A program made the translations under genes and the position numbers. Below the pieces are notes generated by a model. The model was not told the origin of the DNA and searched no databases. It saw only the letters and a list, made by a program, of their open reading frames with translations. This document shows positions 1 through 5,066 of a stretch of 6,263 nt of DNA, in pieces; the first letter of the stretch is position 1; each line of letters begins with the position of its first letter. The DNA comes from an uncultured Eubacteriales bacterium (lineage in GTDB: Bacteria; Bacillota; Clostridia; Oscillospirales; Oscillospiraceae). The stretch covers positions 1 to 6,263 of the forward strand of contig CABPXX010000091.1 of assembly GCA_902461475.1 (NCBI GenBank). Reading direction: 5' to 3'.

Positions 1-431
1 TTGAGCCGCACCGGGTGGATGGTCATAGCACCGGAGGGCACAATGAAGGACTCCTTGGCGGACACCGCCAAGGGCACCCCGATGGAGTGGCCGCCCCCCA
101 GCACCAGGGACACCGTGGGCTTGGACATCCCGGCAATCATCTCGGCTATGGCCAGCCCCGCCTCGATGTCGCCCCCCATGGTGTTGAGTAAGATGAGCAG
201 TCCGTCCACCTCGTCGCTCTCCTCCACCGCCGTGAGCAGGGGCAGTACGTGCTCATACTTGGTGGTTTTGGCCCCCTCCGGGGCCTCCTGATGGCCCTCG
301 ATCTGGCCGATGATGGTGAGAGTCTGAATGGTCCCGCACCCGGTCTTCACTGTGGAAGCCCCCAGCTCGGTGAGTTGCTGCTGTTGCTCCTCCGCAGGCT
401 GAGTCCCCCCGCCGTTATCCTCTTTTTTCAT
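1..431 (-). CDS. tepA: TepA-like ClpP-fold serine protease (3' end beyond the window)
   Basis: I translated 143 codons from an ATG at 431-429; the frame is open to the left edge. After a Gln/Glu-rich N-terminus of about 33 residues, the ClpP/crotonase fold begins with [11 protein letters not shown] (38-47), then KTTKYEH (55-61), [18 protein letters not shown] (81-98) and [12 protein letters not shown] (112-123). The last block carries the probable nucleophile Ser116. TIHPVR (137-142) carries the probable catalytic His139. The catalytic Asp would lie beyond the edge. These blocks closely resemble Bacillus subtilis TepA (YmfB), a cytosolic ClpP relative of about 245 residues linked to protein translocation and spore-associated proteolysis. 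An SD-like AAGGGGGTG lies 7 nt upstream, which supports this start, but it sits inside a hairpin. In many Firmicutes tepA is next to ftsK/spoIIIE, so that gene may follow to the left; this is inference. Family assignment is firm; the physiological substrate is unknown. Confidence 0.93.
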   Translation of the reverse strand, partial: MKKEDNGGGTQPAEEQQQQLTELGASTVKTGCGTIQTLTIIGQIEGHQEAPEGAKTTKYEHVLPLLTAVEESDEVDGLLILLNTMGGDIEAGLAIAEMIAGMSKPTVSLVLGGGHSIGVPLAVSAKESFIVPSGAMTIHPVRL

Positions 432-434
432 GCA

Positions 435-479
435 AAAGCACCCCCTTCCCGGATAGTATTTCCAGGAAGGGGGTGCTTT
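435..479 (-). promoter_or_regulatory. Hairpin enclosing the tepA ribosome binding site
   Basis: Positions 435-449 and 465-479 are perfect 15-bp inverted arms (AAAGCACCCCCTTCC on the plus strand). In minus-strand RNA the stem extends through a G-U pair (450/464) and three more pairs (451-453 with 461-463), leaving a 7-nt loop. The tepA SD AAGGGGGTG (439-447) is entirely within the stem and the ATG starts 4 nt after the hairpin base. The G-U pair becomes a C-A mismatch in plus-strand RNA, so the structure fits a tepA leader. Only UUUU-GC follows the stem, so it is at best a weak intrinsic terminator. Confidence 0.65.
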
Positions 480-509
480 ATCCTGCAAACGGCAAAAAGC
501 CTCGCAGAA

Positions 510-529
510 TTCGCACCCGCAGGTGCGAA
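510..529. repeat. Inverted repeat, 8-bp arms, 4-nt loop
   Basis: TTCGCACC (510-517) and GGTGCGAA (522-529) are exact reverse complements around the loop CGCA. No U-run follows on either strand, so it does not look like an intrinsic terminator. Confidence 0.75.
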
Positions 530-541
530 ACATCAGAATCC

Positions 542-574
542 GTTTTTCCCGGGGACATGCGCATCGGGAAAAAC
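542..574. repeat. Inverted repeat, 10-bp arms
   Basis: GTTTTTCCCG (542-551) and CGGGAAAAAC (565-574) are exact reverse complements. The 13-nt loop contains the self-complementary octamer ATGCGCAT (557-564). The T-run lies inside the arm rather than after the stem, so terminator function is not supported on either strand. Confidence 0.75.
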
Positions 575-580
575 ACCTCT

Positions 581-641
581 CAGCCTGCAAGTGTGAGTTT
601 TGCCCGCCCCTGGTGGGCAAAATCTTGCGCGCAGCAGGCTG
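581..641. repeat. Nested inverted repeats: outer 8-bp stem around an inner hairpin
   Basis: CAGCCTGC (581-588) pairs with GCAGGCTG (634-641). Within it TTTTGCCC (598-605) pairs with GGGCAAAA (615-622). In plus-strand RNA the inner stem can extend through a G-U pair (606/614) and two G-C pairs; on the minus strand that wobble is an A-C mismatch. A short palindromic TGCGCGCA (626-633) lies between the inner hairpin and the outer arm. Confidence 0.65.
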
Positions 642-648
642 CAACTTC

Positions 649-679
649 TCCGTTTAAAAGGCTTTGCCTTTTGAACGGA
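649..679. repeat. Hairpin directly downstream of the aminopeptidase gene
   Basis: Positions 649-662 and 666-679 form a 14-bp stem with a 3-nt loop and a single imperfect pair at 655/673. That pair is U-G in plus-strand RNA and A-C in minus-strand RNA. The core AAAAGGC/GCCTTTT is perfect. It begins 4 nt after the stop codon, where a terminator would be expected. The minus-strand transcript continues with GAAGUUGC rather than a U tract, so transcript stabilisation or a repeat element is as likely as termination. Confidence 0.65.
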
Positions 680-683
680 AATC

Positions 684-2087
684 TTAGCCCTCGTACAGAG
701 CCCGGCAGGCTGCGTAGGTCATGTAGCAGTCCAGCTTGGACACGGTCTCAAAGGGAGAGTGCATGGACAGTACAGGCACACCGGCGTCCAGGGTGTCGAT
801 GTTGCGGTTGGCCATATAGCAGGCCACGGTGCCGCCGCCGCCCTGGTCGGTCTTGCCCAGCTCGGCCATCTGCCACAGAACCCCACGGTCGTCCAGCAGG
901 CGGCGGACATAGCCAACAGCCTCAGCGCCAGCGTCGGAGCAGCCGCCCTTACCGCGGGCACCGGTGTACTTGCTCAGACCCACGCCGTAGTTGACGAAGG
1001 CGGAGTTGTTGCGCTCATAGACCTCAGCAAAGTTGGGGTCGAAGGCAGCGGTGACGTCGGAGGACAGGCAGAAGGACTTCTCATAGCAGGCCCGCAGAGG
1101 CACGTTCTGGCTGTCGCACAGGTCCTCCATGAAGGTGTCGAAGAAGGCGGACTGCATGCCGGACACGCCCTCGGAGCCGATCTCCTCCTTGTCGGCCAGC
1201 ACGCACACGGCGGTACGGCAGGGAGTGCCCTCCAGGTCCAGCATGGCCTTCAGGCCAGCATAGGCGCACACACGGTCATCGTGGCCGTAAGCGCCCAGCA
1301 GAGTGCGGTCAAAGCCGATGTCGGTGGCGTTGAAGGCGGGGACCGCCTCGATCTCGGCGGAGATGAAGTCGGCCTCGGTGATGCCGTACTTCTCGTTGAG
1401 AATCTGCATGACCGCCAGCTTCACCCGGCCGTCGCCCTCGTCGTCCTTCAGGGGGCGGCTGCCCACCACCAGGTTCAGGCTCTCGGCAGGAATGGGCTCG
1501 CCCAGGGGCTTCTTGGACTGGTCCGCGCCCAGGTGAGGCAGCAGGTCGTTGATGGTGAACTGAGGATCGCCGGGATTGCCGCCCACGGACACATTCACCA
1601 CAGAGCCATCCTTGAGCACCACCACGCCCCGCAGCTCCAGGGGGATGGTCACCCACTGATACTTGCGGATGCCGCCGTAGCAGTGAGTCTTGAGGAAGGC
1701 GATCTCGCTGTCCTCATAGAGGGGGGTGGGCTTCAGGTCCAAACGGGGGGCGTCGATGTGGGCAGCCACGATGGACACGCCCTGATCCAGGGGAGCAGAG
1801 CCGATGACCGCCAGGTTGATGCCACGGCCCCGGTTGACCCGGTAGACCTTCATGCCGGGCTCCAGCTCCATACCCCGCTCCAGGGGCACAAATCCGGCGG
1901 CCTCAATGAGCTCCACGGTGTAGTCCACGCAGGTGCGCTCGGTCTTGCCCTTATCCAGGTAGACCTTGTAGCCCTCGCAGTAATCAAAAATCTTCTGCTC
2001 GGTGGCCTCATCCACCTTGTCCCAGCCGTTTTTCTTCTGGTTGAGCAGCTGCTCCCGGAGCAGCTTTCCCTTGTTGTTCTCTTCCAT
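684..2087 (-). CDS. apeA: M18 family zinc aminopeptidase
   Basis: This 467-residue protein matches the M18 metallo-aminopeptidases (aspartyl-aminopeptidase clan MH), full length for the bacterial 'aminopeptidase 1' group. These cytosolic enzymes remove N-terminal residues from peptides using two metal ions. Family motifs occur in order: AAHIDAPRLDLKP (108-120; ligand His110), THCYGGIRKYQW (134-145), YGHDDRV (267-273; bridging Asp270), ADKEEIGSEG (298-307; Glu301 as base, Glu302 as ligand), SSDVTAAFDP (342-351; ligand Asp344) and MHSPFE (442-447; ligand His443). All expected metal-binding and catalytic residues are therefore present; the individual roles are by analogy with eukaryotic M18 enzymes. 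The ATG at 2087-2085 has a strong AGGAGG 8 nt upstream. The gene starts 20 nt after coaE stops, so it is probably the last gene of the operon. Substrate preference is not evident, and the symbol is by family resemblance. Confidence 0.95.
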   Translation of the reverse strand: MEENNKGKLLREQLLNQKKNGWDKVDEATEQKIFDYCEGYKVYLDKGKTERTCVDYTVELIEAAGFVPLERGMELEPGMKVYRVNRGRGINLAVIGSAPLDQGVSIVAAHIDAPRLDLKPTPLYEDSEIAFLKTHCYGGIRKYQWVTIPLELRGVVVLKDGSVVNVSVGGNPGDPQFTINDLLPHLGADQSKKPLGEPIPAESLNLVVGSRPLKDDEGDGRVKLAVMQILNEKYGITEADFISAEIEAVPAFNATDIGFDRTLLGAYGHDDRVCAYAGLKAMLDLEGTPCRTAVCVLADKEEIGSEGVSGMQSAFFDTFMEDLCDSQNVPLRACYEKSFCLSSDVTAAFDPNFAEVYERNNSAFVNYGVGLSKYTGARGKGGCSDAGAEAVGYVRRLLDDRGVLWQMAELGKTDQGGGGTVACYMANRNIDTLDAGVPVLSMHSPFETVSKLDCYMTYAACRALYEG

Positions 2088-2095
2088 GGGTATAA

Positions 2096-2101
2096 CCTCC
2101 T
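2096..2101 (-). promoter_or_regulatory. Shine-Dalgarno site of the M18 aminopeptidase gene
   Basis: On the minus strand, AGGAGG followed by an 8-nt spacer precedes the ATG at 2087. It is the most canonical ribosome binding site in the window and fills the 20-nt gap after coaE, which favours this start and independent initiation rather than strict translational coupling. Confidence 0.85.
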
Positions 2102-2107
2102 ATATGT

Positions 2108-2713
2108 TTATCTGTGCAATATATGGGCAAACAACGCCGCGGCCTGCTGTTCCAGCTGCCCCGGGTCGTCTCCGTCGTTGTGTAAGGTGTACTGGCAGTG
2201 GGTCTCGAAAAACTCCGCTGGCTTCTGCGCCTCCACCCGCTTGCGGGCATAGACCTCGTCAATGCCGTCCCGGGCCATGATGCGCCCGATGCGGGTCTCC
2301 GCCTTGGCCACCACCGCCACGGTGATGTGGCACCTCTCCCCCACCCCGCTCTCAATGAGGGCAATGGCATCCACCACCGCCATCTGTTTTCCCTCCGCCT
2401 GGGCCTGGTCCAAACGGCGCTGGATTTCCAGCTGGATATAGCGGTGGGTGATGGCGTTCAAATCCTCCAGGGCCTGGGAGTCGCCAAACACCTTGGCCCC
2501 CAACTGCTTGCGCAGCAGCACGCCCTGATCGTCGTAGATGTCCGGGCCGAACCGCGCTTGCAATTCCTGGCGCATGGGCTGGCTGGACACGGTGAGGTCA
2601 TGGTAGATGGCGTCGGCGTCCAGCACCGCCGCCCCCATCCCCTCCAGCACGTGGAGTACGGTGGTCTTGCCCGCTCCTGTGGGGCCGGTGAGGCCGATGA
2701 TGGTCAAGCTCAT
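2108..2713 (-). CDS. coaE: Dephospho-CoA kinase
   Basis: This 201-residue P-loop kinase has the usual CoaE length. It catalyses the last step of coenzyme A synthesis, the ATP-dependent phosphorylation of dephospho-CoA at the ribose 3'-hydroxyl, in the cytosol. The N-terminus IIGLTGPTGAGKTTV (5-19) holds the Walker A motif GPTGAGKT (10-17). LDADAIYHDL (31-40) is the conserved substrate-site block. AITHRYIQ (87-94) and VVDAIALIESG (113-123) follow. RIMARDGIDEVYARKRVEAQ (144-163) is the lid/Arg block, and HNDGD (178-182) matches the C-terminal N-x-G region. The Walker A differs a little from the common GGIGSGKS form but keeps the Gly, Lys and Thr needed. The ATG overlaps the upstream stop as ATGA, and GAGGTG lies 5 nt before the start, which implies translational coupling to the HAD-TsaC gene. 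Confidence 0.94.
   Translation of the reverse strand: MSLTIIGLTGPTGAGKTTVLHVLEGMGAAVLDADAIYHDLTVSSQPMRQELQARFGPDIYDDQGVLLRKQLGAKVFGDSQALEDLNAITHRYIQLEIQRRLDQAQAEGKQMAVVDAIALIESGVGERCHITVAVVAKAETRIGRIMARDGIDEVYARKRVEAQKPAEFFETHCQYTLHNDGDDPGQLEQQAAALFAHILHR
2710..2713 (-). other. ATGA stop/start overlap, HAD-TsaC to coaE
   Basis: The coaE ATG (2713-2711) overlaps the TGA stop (2712-2710) of the upstream gene. Such an overlap normally reflects reinitiation by the same ribosome and puts the two genes on one transcript. An SD-like GAGGTG at 2719-2724 lies inside the upstream coding sequence. Confidence 0.9.
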
Positions 2714-3987
2714 CCCTCCACCTCACATCCCAGGGCCTGCTCAATGGCCTCGCGGCTCAGGCCACCCTGGCGGAGGATGCGGAAGGGTTTTACAGTCAGG
2801 TTCACAATGGTGGACTCCACCCCCACCGAGCAGGGGCCGCCGTCCAGCACCGCCCCAATGCGGCCGTCCAGCTGCTCCAGTACCTGCTGGGCGTTCTTGG
2901 GGCTGGGGTGGCCAGAGATGTTGGCCGAGGGACAGGCCAGCGGATGGCCCAGAGCCCGGATAACCCCCAAGGTGTCCGAGTGGTCGGGGCAGCGCACCCC
3001 CTGGGTGGCTCCCCCGGCAGGGACAAGGTCGGGCAAGGTGCCCTTGCCCCACAAAATCATGGTCAGAGGGCCAGGCCAGAAGGCCTTGGCCAGGGTGTAG
3101 GCCTCGGGTGGACTGTCCCGGCACACCCCTTCCACCATGTCCATGCCGTCCACCAGCACGTTCAGGGGCTTCTCCTCCGGGCGGCCCTTGGCCTCATAGT
3201 TGGCCCGCACCGACTCCTCGATGTAAGCATCTGAGGCCAGGCCGTACACCGTCTCGGTGGGCACGGCAACCAGTTGCCCCTGGGCGAGCAGCTTTGCCGC
3301 CGTCTCCACCTCGTGGGGGGCCAGGGTCTGGGTCTCAGTACGGTCCAGCACCAGAGAGAGGAGCTGTCCGGGCCGCTCCACCAAGTGGTGGGCTCCCTCC
3401 TGCTCCAGTTCGGCACGGCTTCGGAACCCCCACAGCACCCCGCAGGTGTCCAGCTTGCCGTTTTTACCAGTACGGATGTCCACATTGCTGTCCCCCACAA
3501 AGAGGGTGGTCTCGGGCTTGGCCCCCATCTGCTCCATGAGGGCATAGAGCAAGGTGGGGTCGGGCTTGGTGGGCTGGTCGGGCAGGGCTCCCTGGATGTG
3601 GGTGAACACCCCGGGGTAGTACCGCTCCATCACCACCCCGGCCAAGGAGTGGGCCTTGTTGGTGAGCACACCGATGCCCACCCCCGCCTGCTTTAAGGCG
3701 TCCAGCACCTGGGCCATACCCCAGTAGGGGGCGGTGAGGTCCTCTTTGTGGGCCCCGTAGTAGTCCATAAACTGGGCCAGAGCCTCCTCCAGCCCCTGCT
3801 GGGATGTGCCTTGGGGGGCAAACCGCTCCACCAGCTTGGGGATGCCGTTGCCCACCTTGGTCTTGTAGGCCTCCACCGTGTGGGTGGGCCAGCCCCGCTG
3901 GGTGCACACCCAGTTTCCGGCGTTGGCCAGGTCGTCAATGGTGTTGAGGAGGGTTCCGTCTAAGTCAAAAATCACATGGGTATACAT
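2710..3987 (-). CDS. Fusion: HAD phosphatase (Gph-like) and L-threonylcarbamoyladenylate synthase (TsaC/Sua5)
   Basis: One unbroken frame encodes 425 residues with two complete domains. Residues 1-213 are a HAD phosphatase of the phosphoglycolate-phosphatase type: motif I FDLDGTL (7-13; Asp8 nucleophile, Asp10), motif II LTN (108-110), Lys141 in TKPDP, and motif IV GDSNVD (165-170), with WGFRS (186-190) near its end. Residues 222-425 are a YrdC/TsaC domain: PTETVYGL (243-250), KGRP (267-270), FWPGPLTM (303-310), GVRCPDH (330-336), SANISG (354-359) and GVESTIVNL (389-397). TsaC makes threonylcarbamoyl-AMP from threonine, bicarbonate and ATP for tRNA t6A37. The Sua5 C-terminal domain is absent, as in short TsaC proteins. 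All key motifs of both halves are intact, so both are probably active; the HAD substrate is unknown. The ATG follows the prfA stop by 4 nt, with AAGGAGAGGG (3996-4005) as SD. A sequencing-error fusion seems unlikely but cannot be excluded. Confidence 0.92.
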   Translation of the reverse strand: MYTHVIFDLDGTLLNTIDDLANAGNWVCTQRGWPTHTVEAYKTKVGNGIPKLVERFAPQGTSQQGLEEALAQFMDYYGAHKEDLTAPYWGMAQVLDALKQAGVGIGVLTNKAHSLAGVVMERYYPGVFTHIQGALPDQPTKPDPTLLYALMEQMGAKPETTLFVGDSNVDIRTGKNGKLDTCGVLWGFRSRAELEQEGAHHLVERPGQLLSLVLDRTETQTLAPHEVETAAKLLAQGQLVAVPTETVYGLASDAYIEESVRANYEAKGRPEEKPLNVLVDGMDMVEGVCRDSPPEAYTLAKAFWPGPLTMILWGKGTLPDLVPAGGATQGVRCPDHSDTLGVIRALGHPLACPSANISGHPSPKNAQQVLEQLDGRIGAVLDGGPCSVGVESTIVNLTVKPFRILRQGGLSREAIEQALGCEVEG

Positions 3988-3991
3988 TTCT

Positions 3992-5053
3992 CTAGCCCTC
4001 TCCTTGTTTCAGCCGCTGGGCCCGGTCGGCGGTGATGAGCCCGTCGATGATCTCGTCCAGATCTCCGTCCATGACAGCGTCCAATTTGTATATGGTCAGC
4101 CCGATGCGGTGCTCGGTGAGCCGTCCCTGGGGGAAGTTGTAGGTGCGGATGCGCTCGTTGCGCATGCCCGAGCCCACCTGGCTGCGCCTCTGGTCTCCGT
4201 ATTCCTCCGAAATGCGCTGCTGCTCCTGGTCGTAGAGCATGGAGGCCAGAATGCGCATGGCCTTCTCCCGGTTCTGGAACTGGCTGCGCTCCTGCTGGCA
4301 CTCCACCACCGTGCCCGTAGGCTTGTGGATAAGGCGCACCGCCGAAGAGGTCTTGTTCACGTGCTGGCCGCCGGCGCCAGAGGCCCGGTAGACCTGCATT
4401 TCCACATCGGCGGGATTGAGTTGCACGTCCACCTGCTCCATCTCGGGGAGCACCGCCACGGTGGCGGTGGAGGTGTGCACCCGGCCGCCGGATTCCGTCT
4501 CCGGCACCCGCTGTACCCGGTGCACGCCACTCTCAAATTTCAGCCGGGAGTAAGCCCCATCCCCGGAGATGGTCAGGGAGATGTCCTTGACGCCTCCCAG
4601 TTCGGTCTCGCTGACGCTGTTGACCTCCACCTTCCACCCCCGCTTTTCTGCATACATGGTGTACATGCGGGTGAGAGAGTGGGCAAAGAGGGCGGACTCT
4701 TCCCCGCCCACCCCGGCTCGAATCTCCACAATGACATTTTTGTCGTCGTTGGGGTCCCGGGGCAGCAGCAGCTCTCGGATGAGCTGCTCCAGGCGCTCCA
4801 GTTCTTCCTTGGCCTGGGCCATTTCCTCCTGGGCCAGGTCCTTAAAATCCGGGTCGGAGAGCAATGCCTCTGCCCCGGCCAGGTCCTCCCCTGCCTTACA
4901 CCAGCTGCGATAAGCGGTGACCAGGGGCTCCAGCTCCCGCTGCTCCTTGTTGAGCCGGGACACCAGGTCCGGGTCTTCATAGGTCTCGTTGGCAGCCAGA
5001 CGGGCCTCGATCTCCCCGTACCTCTGCTCAATGCCTCTGAGTTTGTCCGTCAT
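3992..5053 (-). CDS. prfA: Peptide chain release factor 1 (RF1)
   Basis: This 353-residue class I release factor recognises UAA and UAG in the ribosomal A site and triggers hydrolysis of peptidyl-tRNA. Domain 1 is helical (about 1-100). VEIRAGVGGEES (109-120) and SGVHRVQRVPETESGGRVHTS (175-195) follow. PET (184-186) occupies the RF1 P-x-T codon-recognition position; RF2 would have SPF. RASGAGGQHVNKTSSAVR (223-240) contains the catalytic GGQ (228-230), whose Gln230 is normally methylated by PrmC. MRNERIRTYNFPQGRLTEHRIG (297-318) is the conserved C-terminal block. I chose the ATG at 5053 because RF1 homology begins there and AAGGGGTGA lies just upstream. An in-frame ATG at 5248 would add 65 low-complexity residues lying within the ABC-F gene. 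The gene stops with TAG, an RF1-specific codon. Confidence 0.97.
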   Translation of the reverse strand: MTDKLRGIEQRYGEIEARLAANETYEDPDLVSRLNKEQRELEPLVTAYRSWCKAGEDLAGAEALLSDPDFKDLAQEEMAQAKEELERLEQLIRELLLPRDPNDDKNVIVEIRAGVGGEESALFAHSLTRMYTMYAEKRGWKVEVNSVSETELGGVKDISLTISGDGAYSRLKFESGVHRVQRVPETESGGRVHTSTATVAVLPEMEQVDVQLNPADVEMQVYRASGAGGQHVNKTSSAVRLIHKPTGTVVECQQERSQFQNREKAMRILASMLYDQEQQRISEEYGDQRRSQVGSGMRNERIRTYNFPQGRLTEHRIGLTIYKLDAVMDGDLDEIIDGLITADRAQRLKQGEG

Positions 5054-5057
5054 GTTC

Positions 5058-5066
5058 TCACCCCTT
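5058..5066 (-). promoter_or_regulatory. Shine-Dalgarno site of prfA inside the ABC-F gene end
   Basis: On the minus strand AAGGGGTGA ends 4 nt before the prfA ATG, with its AAGGGG core 7 nt away. Its last three bases are the TGA stop of the ABC-F gene. This placement supports the start at 5053 and suggests coupled translation of the two genes. Confidence 0.75.

Larger units (their letters stand above)
432..683. other. Intergenic region made mostly of inverted repeats
   Basis: These 252 nt separate the aminopeptidase stop from the tepA start. I found no credible coding sequence, tRNA, or sigma-A -35/-10 pair on either strand. The stretch holds five hairpins: 435-479, 510-529, 542-574, 598-622 and 649-679. 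An additional 8-bp stem (581-588 with 634-641) encloses the fourth. About half of the bases sit in these arms, which is far more than expected of a simple spacer. It could be a structured leader or small RNA, or a dispersed palindromic repeat element; the sequence alone does not decide between these. Confidence 0.7.

Noticed and set aside
453..458. TACTAT on the minus strand as a -10 box for tepA
   Set aside because: It matches 4 of 6 bases, but the -35 region at 17-18 bp spacing shows no TTGACA-like sequence and there is no TG extension. It is too weak to annotate.
435..479. Classical rho-independent terminator
   Set aside because: The stem is strong, but it is followed by only four U residues on the minus strand and three on the plus strand, and on the minus strand it encloses a near-perfect SD. 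I annotated it as regulatory instead.
473..994. Plus-strand open frame of 173 codons beginning in the intergenic region
   Set aside because: It is Arg/Pro/Ser-rich, has no recognisable motif, runs into the aminopeptidase gene in antisense and lacks a convincing ribosome binding site.
759..2252. A 497-codon plus-strand open frame antisense to the aminopeptidase gene
   Set aside because: It is rich in His, Val, Gln, Gly and Leu with no recognisable domain, and it mirrors a well-supported GC-rich M18 gene. It is the usual antisense shadow at high GC.
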